A DNA stretch of 64,000 nt. Source: Streptomyces halobius. GTDB lineage: Bacteria; Actinomycetota; Actinomycetes; Streptomycetales; Streptomycetaceae. Location: the NCBI RefSeq assembly GCF_023277745.1, contig NZ_CP086322.1:806001-870000 (forward strand). Direction: 5' to 3'. Shown piece after piece: positions 45,301 through 51,900 of this stretch; position 1 is the first letter of the stretch; every line of letters starts with the position of its first letter. The position numbers and the translations under genes are program-made. Under the pieces are notes generated by a model. That model was not told the DNA's origin and did no database searches. It saw nothing but the letters and a program-made list of their open reading frames with translations.

Positions 45301-46609
45301 CTCGGTTCCCGATCTGATCGGTGCGCGCTCGGCGGAGCGCCGTATTCCGGAGAGGTACAAACACGGATCGGTACAGCAGCGGTGGGCGCTGGTGCGGGGC
45401 CTTTTCGACACTGACGGATCGATCGGCGGCTCGAACGACCGCTTCAACGTCTCGTACTCGACGTTCTCCAAGGGGCTCGCGGAGGACCTCAGGGAGGTGC
45501 TGTTCTCGCTCGGCATCTCGAACACGATCAAATCGTGGACACGCACGAAGGAGGGCGGGCGCGAACTGGCCGAGTACGACGTGCACGTGAAGGTCGGCAA
45601 CGAGGATAAGACCCGGTTCTTCTCCCTCCCCCGCAAGCACGAGATCGCACGGCGGGCGGTCATCGAGACCTCGGGTCGTAAGCGCGTGAAGAAGTTCGAC
45701 ATGGTCGGCATCGCGTCGATCGAGAAGCTGCCGGAGCAGCAGAGCTCGTCGTGCATCTACGTCAACGACGAGGAGCACCTCTACCAGGCTGGTCAGTTCG
45801 TGGTCACGCACAACACGGAGCTCACGAAGCAGCTGGCGCGACTGCTGTTCGGTGACGACCAGCGGCACCTGATCCGGTTCGACATGACGGAGTACGCCGA
45901 GGACTCGTCGTTCGCGGCGTTCCGTTCTGAGCTCACCAAGCGCGTGTGGGACCTCTCCCACGCTGTGCTGCTTTTCGACGAGGTCGAGAAGGCCTCGGCG
46001 ATGGTCACGCGCGTGCTGCTGCAGGTGCTCGACGACGGCCGACTCAACGACGACAACAACCGCGAGGTGAGCTTCCTCAACACCTACATCGTGCTGACGA
46101 CGAACGCGGGCTCGGAGATCTACAAGGACATCTCGCAGTACGCGGCGGACGACACCGGGTCGGGCAAGCATCTGCTGGAGTACGAGAAGCTCATCCGCCG
46201 CTCGATCTCCTCAACGACGGGCGACAACCGGTTTCCGCCCGAGCTGCTGGGTCGTATCGACGCGATCGTGCCTTTCCAGCCGCTGTCGCTGCCGACGCAG
46301 CAAAAGATCGTGCGGAAGAAGCTGCGCCAGATGGTGCAGGAGGTGTTCGTCAAGCACAACGTGCGGGTCGACGTCGATGCGAGGGTCCTGCAGTACCTCA
46401 TCGAGGACAAGGGCGACACCGACTCTGATGCCGGCGGTGCGCGTGCGGCTGTGGCGAAGCTGACCGACGAGGTCACCACCGCGGTGGCGACTTTCCTCAA
46501 CGAGCACCCCTCGGAGCGACGGATCCGCATCGACGTCGTCGGCGACCTGGTCAGCGACGACAAGAACCTGCTGAGTTCCGATGCCTACGTCGAGGTCAGT
46601 GCGGTGTGA
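42317..46609 (+). CDS. ClpA/B-like double AAA+ ATPase containing two class 3 inteins
   Basis: 1430 residues from ATG 42317, with GAGAGG upstream. Removing two inteins leaves about 587 residues. D1 domain: LLLAEAGSGK|TALVQATM (P-loop), LVLFIDEFHQII (Walker B), RIIAATTYEEFHKH (sensor 1). D2 domain: LLFTGSTGTGK|TELTKQLARL, IRFDMTEYAE, AVLLFDEVEKAS, LQVLDDGRLNDDNNREVSF, IVLTTNAGSE, PELLGRIDAIVPFQPL. This is the class 1 Clp/Hsp100 plan without a large N-domain or M-domain. It probably unfolds or remodels a protein partner, perhaps the transfer machinery or the RNA polymerase encoded downstream. The first gene of the module. Confidence 0.88.
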   Translation: MFHEVQLNERYPLLSKLSEPLKKAERDIVGREHETMQLLASMSRPELCNALLLAEAGSGKLLPLGTPIPTPSGWTTMSDLQPGDFVLGRDGKPTRVSYVSEVDETPVLYDIALSDGQVVTACADHQWLVASVSGRAESYPTNVATTQARRDRVQVRREALLALAKDDVPEFSTAGELINLISEIESVTWHRPTGLHTYLSKEGVERRDATRTTEQTWKGGTRVSTVHVHEFNTQIALKALSEQVFRRTSWGTNGESQESVFTTQQMVDAGVLCAGGKRRRFSIRITEPLDLPEADLLVDPYVLGAWLGDGSVGKGTFTQSDLLADGETLSDMDHLIEQIDVAGYKPHRLTSDDKTVGTEGLRAQLRQVGVLRRKHIPIVYLRGSIEQRLALLQGLMDTDGTIDEHGICELAFSDETLALGAEELIRSLGIKVNRTESTAGYRDAHGELVKCKPRHRMVFTTAQQVFRLPRKAARVPSTTHSTQEWLYITDISPAPTQPGKCIQVDNEDHMYLCGPGFVPTHNTALVQATMLVDKDRLYLEVDPARMISEAGNAENMAAKLKGFFDEAEDFVKDEKHELVLFIDEFHQIIQLSDAAVEAIKPVLAASGTRGIRIIAATTYEEFHKHISPNQPLVERLQRINLNPPDQATTIKILQGMAERYGVADEFYDDHIFRQIYEYTQRYMPASAQPRKSILVLDSMVGWHRLTHRPMDRDLLSDVLMESLNVNVAFRVDGAKIKQQLDAKVFSQDWATGAVARRLQLSVANLNDKGKPMASLLFTGSTGTGKFCIDSTQVPVYSSDGEATWKLHGDLVPGDRVFGRQGRPVEVLGHFPQGMQDVYRVTLWDGRTLDVGGPHLWTVYTAKQRSKKHAGKDVAPMVLSTQEMVERGVVRTYPGDSREHLKFFIPANGPVHWPEQDFDVDPYVLGVLIGNGCLTETQLTLSSDGDDADHTVWTVGEWLGSAPKSYGHSYSWVFPVGVGPVEDRRDSLYQTKDVLASVPDLIGARSAERRIPERYKHGSVQQRWALVRGLFDTDGSIGGSNDRFNVSYSTFSKGLAEDLREVLFSLGISNTIKSWTRTKEGGRELAEYDVHVKVGNEDKTRFFSLPRKHEIARRAVIETSGRKRVKKFDMVGIASIEKLPEQQSSSCIYVNDEEHLYQAGQFVVTHNTELTKQLARLLFGDDQRHLIRFDMTEYAEDSSFAAFRSELTKRVWDLSHAVLLFDEVEKASAMVTRVLLQVLDDGRLNDDNNREVSFLNTYIVLTTNAGSEIYKDISQYAADDTGSGKHLLEYEKLIRRSISSTTGDNRFPPELLGRIDAIVPFQPLSLPTQQKIVRKKLRQMVQEVFVKHNVRVDVDARVLQYLIEDKGDTDSDAGGARAAVAKLTDEVTTAVATFLNEHPSERRIRIDVVGDLVSDDKNLLSSDAYVEVSAV
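42497..43882 (+). other. Class 3 intein in D1 P-loop, with LAGLIDADG endonuclease
   Basis: 462 residues inserted between Lys60 (GSGK) and Thr (TALV). The first residue is Leu, not Cys/Ser. Block A: LPLGTPIPTPSGWTTMSDLQ. Block B has the class 3 Trp in CADHQWLVA. LAGLIDADG-type motifs: VLGAWLGDGSV and LLQGLMDTDGTI. Block F has the class 3 Cys in GKCIQVDNEDHMYL, and block G is FVPTHN followed by Thr. Trp-Cys-Thr marks class 3, where the Cys in block F starts splicing. Confidence 0.88.
44672..45814 (+). other. Class 3 intein in D2 P-loop, endonuclease partly degenerate
   Basis: 381 residues inserted after GTGK and before TELTK. It opens FCIDSTQVPVYSSDGEATWK; residue 1 is Phe, or the boundary is one residue off. 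Class 3 Trp in GGPHLWTVY, Cys in QSSSCIYVNDEEHLY, VVTHN then Thr. The endonuclease motif 1 reads VLGVLIGNGCL: the catalytic Asp is Asn. Motif 2 (LVRGLFDTDGSI) is intact. Splicing residues look complete, homing activity may be lost. Confidence 0.85.
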
Positions 46610-46664
46610 TGAGCCGGTCGAGGACAGCGGGAACGAGTCGACTCGTGAGTCAATAGCCCTTTCA

Positions 46665-46704
46665 TGCCCTATGGTTGCCTACTCTGATAGGGCAGCGATA
46701 AGAT
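46665..46704 (+). promoter_or_regulatory. Promoter with inverted repeat before the coiled-coil gene
   Basis: TGCCCTAT (46665-46672) and ATAGGGCA (46687-46694) form an 8-bp-arm inverted repeat. It overlaps a sigma-70-like promoter: -35 TTGCCT (46675-46680), 17-bp spacer, -10 ATAAGA (46698-46703). Binding at the repeat would block or organise this promoter. Confidence 0.6.
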
Positions 46705-46754
46705 ATTCATAAATCAGGTGAACTGTGTTTTCTTAGCGGAGGGATCGCGCATCA

Positions 46755-48809
46755 ATGGGCATTCTGGGTACGGCAACGGGAAGCCACAGGAAGGAGCGGA
46801 AGAAGAAGCCCGACGAGCTTCTGGCCTCCGTGGTGAGAGAGACGGCGATCCCGGCGGCGGTCGAGCTGCTGCGGTCGAACACGCAGTTCGTCTTTCCCAG
46901 CGGTACGGCCTGGGTGATGCTCGTGCTTGCAGCCGACGAGATCGGCGGCTTGAGCAAGCGGCACGGCCGGGACGAGGCGAAGGGCTCGATCATCGAGCTC
47001 ATCAGCTCCGACCAGATCCGCACGGTGGCCACGGCGGGGATGCTCGAAGAGGAGGTCTTCGGCATCATCCCCACCGACGAGTCTCTCGCGCGCATGGAGG
47101 AGTACTCGCTGCTCACCGGTGCCACCTACGCCTGGGCCGTCGTGTGGCAGAAGCCCAGCGGCGACCTGCTCGTCGATCTGGTGAACGATGCGACCTTCGC
47201 GCAGGCGCGCTTTGTCGCTGCAGGTACCACGAGCCTCGCAGAAGCCGTGGGCAAGAAGGCGTGGGAAGAGCACAGCGGCCTGGTCGCCGAGGCTGGGGCC
47301 ACTGGCCCCGTCCCCACCGTCCTCGGGAAGGACGAGGGGGATGCGATCTTCGACGAGATCCCCGGTGACGGGGGGGCTGAGGAGGGCCTGGACGACGAGC
47401 CGCTCTTCAGCGACGTCGTCGACGAGGAGGAAGGGGCGGACGCACCCATGTTCGACGAGGACGACGCGGGCACCGCTCCGGTCGAGTCGGAGCCGGACTA
47501 CGACGACGAGGTGGCCGGCTACGAGGGTTTCGACGAGACCGACGCCGGCTACGGCATCGAGGGCGACTACCAGGAGGCCGGTGACACTGTGCTGCTGGCC
47601 GATCAGGCCCAGGTGCGCGACGTCATCGCCCGCCGGTTCCTCTCCGAGGAACTGGACCTGGACGTCCGGCTCGATGAGTTCAACGCGACCTTCGCCATCG
47701 GTGCGCCGGTCGTGCAGATCGCTGTGCCCGAGGACGCGACGAAGTGGCTCGGGGACCAGGTCGCCCAGCTCAACCGGCAGGCCAACGCAGAACTGATGCA
47801 GCTCCGTTCCGCGCACGAGGACGAGCTGCGTGCGCTCTACGTCAACCTCATGTCGGCGCACACCGAGCAGGTCATCCGCGATGTGGCCGCCGACCGCGCG
47901 GGCTCCCGGTACAAGCTGCTGAAGGACGCCGCCGAGGCCGAGCACCAGCAGCGGCAGACGGAGAAGGATGAGAAGGTCCGGGCCCGCCGGGCGGAGATCG
48001 CCAAGGACTACGAGTCGCAGGCCTCCAAGGTGGCCCAGCAGGCGGCGCTCTCGGCGGAACTGCAGTACAAGGAGCGCAATCGCTCGAAGATGGAGCGCGA
48101 GCAGATCGACTCCGTCGCCGAGATCGAGCGGGACATCGAGGATACCCACGCGCACAACCAGCAGGAGATCCTGCGAGTCCGGCGTTCGGACGCGACGCTG
48201 AAGATGCAGACCGGGCAGACGCGGATCTTCGAGGTGCTGGCCGAGCGGCAGTCGGAGTACCTGGCGGCCGAGGAAGAGCGCCTGAACCAGTGGAAGTCCG
48301 AGATCCAGCGGATCGTCGACGACAACCGCAAGGCCGACATCGCCCAGTCCGAGGCGCTGGCCGAGCACCTGCGGACCACGGACGAGATCGGCGTCCTGCG
48401 CCGGGAGCAGCAGGACCTCCTGGAGTCGGTGCGCTCTGAGCACGCCGACCGGATCCGCCGGATGGAGGACGAGCTCGAACGCAACCGCAAGGACGCCATC
48501 ATGCAGATGACGGCTCGGGACGCCGAGTGGCAGCACAACCTCGACCTGGAGAAGGAGAAGACCAACTCCCAGGTGGCGCGGGTCACAGACCTGCTCCAGC
48601 AGCTGTCAACGGTCGAGGATTCAGTGGCCAAGCGATACGAGGTGCGCCTGGTGGAGATGCAGGCCGACAAGGAGTCCTACGCCAACGAACTGGCGCGGGC
48701 TTCCGAGATGCAGAGCCGCTCGAACAAGATCCTCGTCGTCATGATCGTCACGCTCTCGCTCCTGATGGGCGTGGCCGGCTTCATCGTCGGGGTGGTCTTG
48801 ACCCGTTGA
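46755..48809 (+). CDS. Large coiled-coil protein with C-terminal membrane anchor
   Basis: 684 residues. Residues 1-160 are globular (ELLASVVRETAIPAAVELLR, GTAWVMLVLAADEIGGLSKR), about 180-270 is very acidic and probably disordered (DVVDEEEGADAPMFDEDDAG), and 330-650 is a long charged coiled coil. It ends in one transmembrane helix (ILVVMIVTLSLLMGVAGFIV). The body should be cytoplasmic, tail-anchored. This shape suits a scaffold that gathers the AAA+ ATPase, coupling ATPase or polymerase at the membrane. No known family. Confidence 0.8.
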   Translation: MGILGTATGSHRKERKKKPDELLASVVRETAIPAAVELLRSNTQFVFPSGTAWVMLVLAADEIGGLSKRHGRDEAKGSIIELISSDQIRTVATAGMLEEEVFGIIPTDESLARMEEYSLLTGATYAWAVVWQKPSGDLLVDLVNDATFAQARFVAAGTTSLAEAVGKKAWEEHSGLVAEAGATGPVPTVLGKDEGDAIFDEIPGDGGAEEGLDDEPLFSDVVDEEEGADAPMFDEDDAGTAPVESEPDYDDEVAGYEGFDETDAGYGIEGDYQEAGDTVLLADQAQVRDVIARRFLSEELDLDVRLDEFNATFAIGAPVVQIAVPEDATKWLGDQVAQLNRQANAELMQLRSAHEDELRALYVNLMSAHTEQVIRDVAADRAGSRYKLLKDAAEAEHQQRQTEKDEKVRARRAEIAKDYESQASKVAQQAALSAELQYKERNRSKMEREQIDSVAEIERDIEDTHAHNQQEILRVRRSDATLKMQTGQTRIFEVLAERQSEYLAAEEERLNQWKSEIQRIVDDNRKADIAQSEALAEHLRTTDEIGVLRREQQDLLESVRSEHADRIRRMEDELERNRKDAIMQMTARDAEWQHNLDLEKEKTNSQVARVTDLLQQLSTVEDSVAKRYEVRLVEMQADKESYANELARASEMQSRSNKILVVMIVTLSLLMGVAGFIVGVVLTR

Positions 48810-48842
48810 GCGATCCTCCGGTCATGACCGACGGGGTGATCT

Positions 48843-48876
48843 GACGGCGCATGGGGCGCGTTCCCCATGCGCCGTC
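48843..48876 (+). terminator. Perfect 14-bp-stem hairpin
   Basis: GACGGCGCATGGGG-CGCGTT-CCCCATGCGCCGTC, just after the coiled-coil gene. No T-run; probable terminator or processing signal before the coupling-protein gene. Confidence 0.7.
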
Positions 48877-48948
48877 GTCGTCTGCGCAGGCAGGCGCACT
48901 GGACAGCAGGACAGCAGAACGAGCGAGGCTCGAGAGTAGGGAATCACG

Positions 48949-51900
48949 ATGGCCACGAACAGGCGGAAGGCGGCACGGCCGAAGGCGAGCAGCTGGGACA
49001 AGATCTCGGCACGGACGCCCGGCGAGACGCTGACGAACCGAGACGTCTACGACAACCAGCAGCTGGACCGCAGCAAGTTCCTGACCCTGAGGTCAACCAG
49101 ACCGGGCATCGTCGTCGCGGTGATTACCGGCGTGCTGGTGACGATCGTCGCCTGGGTCTTCTACTCGCTCATCGCCGCGGCAGTGCTCTCGGCGGGCGCG
49201 TCCGTGGGTTCGGGCGTGCCCGGCAGCAGCACCGGCAAGCCGAGCGCGTACTACGTCCAGGACACCACGACGGGTGCGGGCGGCTCGGTCGTGAAGTGTT
49301 ACCGGCCCCTGACCAAGGACGGCAACCCGGACGTGAAGGCGAAGTGTTACCCCAGCGCTGAGGCTGTTCCGGTCCCCAGCTGGTACACCGCGGCGAAGGA
49401 CGGCAAGCCCAGCGTCGAGAGGCCGGCTGAGCCCAAGAAGAGCGCGACGACGGTCGGAGAGCATCTGGCCGACGTCTCGGGGTTCAAGCTTTTCATCACG
49501 CTCGGCTCGGGTCTGATGGTCGCCCTCATCATCGGTACGTGGTTCTCGCGGAAGGTCGCCGCGGCGAACCTGATGAACACCACGAGCGACATCAACCAGT
49601 ACCAGAACGACCAGCACATCGCTCTGCCGGAAGAGATCCAGCAGAACTACGACTGGTTCCCCGACGCCGGTGCTCACTCGAGCGTGCAGGTCAGCTCGAT
49701 GCTCAGCCACATGATGCTCAAGAAGAAGGGTCTGGGCACCGTCGAGGTCGCCCAGCGCGCCAAGAAGGACGTCATCGATGAGGAGGGGAACCTCGTCTAT
49801 TACGCCGGCGAGGTCATGGACGACGACGAGGGCGATCCGCTGATGCAGACCCTGCCGATCATCGACGAGGACTTCGGCGACGAGCTGTTCGAGGCATCCG
49901 GGCTCCCCGATGACAAGACGCTGCGTCAGAAGTACGACACGACGCGGATCCCGTACAACCCTGACGGCACGAACCGGGACAAGCTCGGCTTCGGGTCGGA
50001 AAAGTACAAGACCGTCGCTGCTCTGATCAAGGAAGACTGGACGTTCCCGGCGTACGAGGTCCAGCGCCCGGCCGGGGCGTACGTGGTCGATACCGCGCCG
50101 GTGAACACCATGGTGCTGGCCATCACCCGAGCCGGTAAGGGCCAGACGTACATCGAGCCGATCATCGACATGTGGTCGCGGGAGAAGAAGCCCTCGAACA
50201 TGGTCATCAACGACCCCAAGGGCGAGTTGTTGGTGAAGAACTACGTGCCCCTGGTCACACGCGGGTTCGAGCCGGTGCAGTACAACCTGATCAACTCCAT
50301 GAAGACCGACATCTACAGCCCCCTGGGGCTGGCGGCCGACGCAGCGCGTGAGGGCAACTTCACCAAGTGCGCGCTGTACGTGGAGAACATCGCCGGGATC
50401 TTCTTTCCGCTCGACGGCGGCGAGGACCCGGTCTGGCCCAATGCCGCCAACAACGCCTTCAAGCGCGCGGCCTACGGACTCATCGACTTCTATCTGGAGG
50501 AGGAGCGGGAGCTGCGCAGCGCCGCAGCCGTGCTGAATATGGACCCGGCGCTGCTGGAGCAGAAGCTCGATGACCTCTGGGGCAAGGTCACGCTCTACAA
50601 CTGCTACCAGCTCTTCGTGCAGATGAGCTCGAAGAAGATCAAGAACCCTGAGGCCGAGCTGGAGAAGCGGGTCAAGGCCGGCGAGTTCGAGAACAACGAG
50701 GACGCCCTGGCCGAGGAGCAGGAGAAGGCGGCGGCCCAGGCCTTCATGTGGGAGGGCAAGGCCGATCAGGACATGCTCAGCCTGTACTTCAACGCGAGCG
50801 AGGAGCTGCCCCGCAACAACATGCGCACGCTGGTGGGCAACGCCCACAACGCGCTGCGCTCGATGGCCGGCGCGGAGAAGATGCTGGCCTCGGTGTACGG
50901 CATCGCGATCACCGCCATGTCGTTCTTCACCGACCCCACGATCTCGACGCTGACCTCGGGCAAGCCCTCGCAGAACACCGACCTGGCCGGCCTGAGCTTC
51001 CCGCGTCGCCTCGGCGTGCGCTTCGCGCCGAACTACGTCAAGCGCGACCACCTCGTCGGTCAGCAGGCCGTGTGGTCGGCCTACGCGGACCCGATGTTCA
51101 CCGAGAACCTGGGTGAGGACTTTGAGCACGAGGAGATCGTCGGCCGCGAGGGTTGGGCCCGGTACAACTTCAAGGGCAAGTTCCCTGGCGACGAAGCCTG
51201 GCTCAAGCTGGAGCTGGTCAACCCGCAGACGAAGATGCTGGTGCGGACCTTCTACTTCAGCTTCACGAAGAACTACCAGGTCTCGCTCAACGGCCGGCAC
51301 TACGTGGTCGAGCCGGTGACGGGCAAGAAGATCGTGAAGAACGGCGTGATGCGTGAGCTGAAGCCGGTGCGTGAGGGTGGCACTCGGGACGGGAAGATCC
51401 TGTCCTTCCAGGCCGGGGACACCCTCTACCCGGACACGCGACTCGACTTCTCCGGCGGCGGCAACCCGGAGAAGGTCTCGTATCAGGCACGGGCGATCAC
51501 GCAGACACTGTCGCGCTACTCGGAGTCCCCGAAGGCGCTGTTCCTGGTGACTCCACCTCACCTGATGAAGTACGCGAAGCTGATCCTGATCTTGGTCAAG
51601 CAGCTGTTTGACGTGAGCGCCGACCAGGCGTACATGACGAAGTCGAACCAGAAGCCGCTCTACCGCACGCGGTTCATGCTCGACGAGCTCGGCAACCTGC
51701 AGTCGGAGGGCAAGGGCATCGACGGCTTCGAGACGATGCTCTCCATCGGCCTGGGCCAGGAGCAGCAGTTCACGCTCATCCTGCAGACCCTGCAGCAGCT
51801 GCGCGACGTCTACGGAGAGAGCGTCGACAAGATCGTGCAGGGCAATGCTGCCCCGCTTCGCTCTCTCATCGCCACCCCTACTGGATGGAAGCGCATGGGC

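Noticed and set aside
43247..46171. A 974-codon minus-strand frame opposite the AAA+ gene
   Set aside because: Arg/Val/Leu/Asp-rich shadow of a high-GC gene; the plus strand has clear AAA+ and intein motifs.
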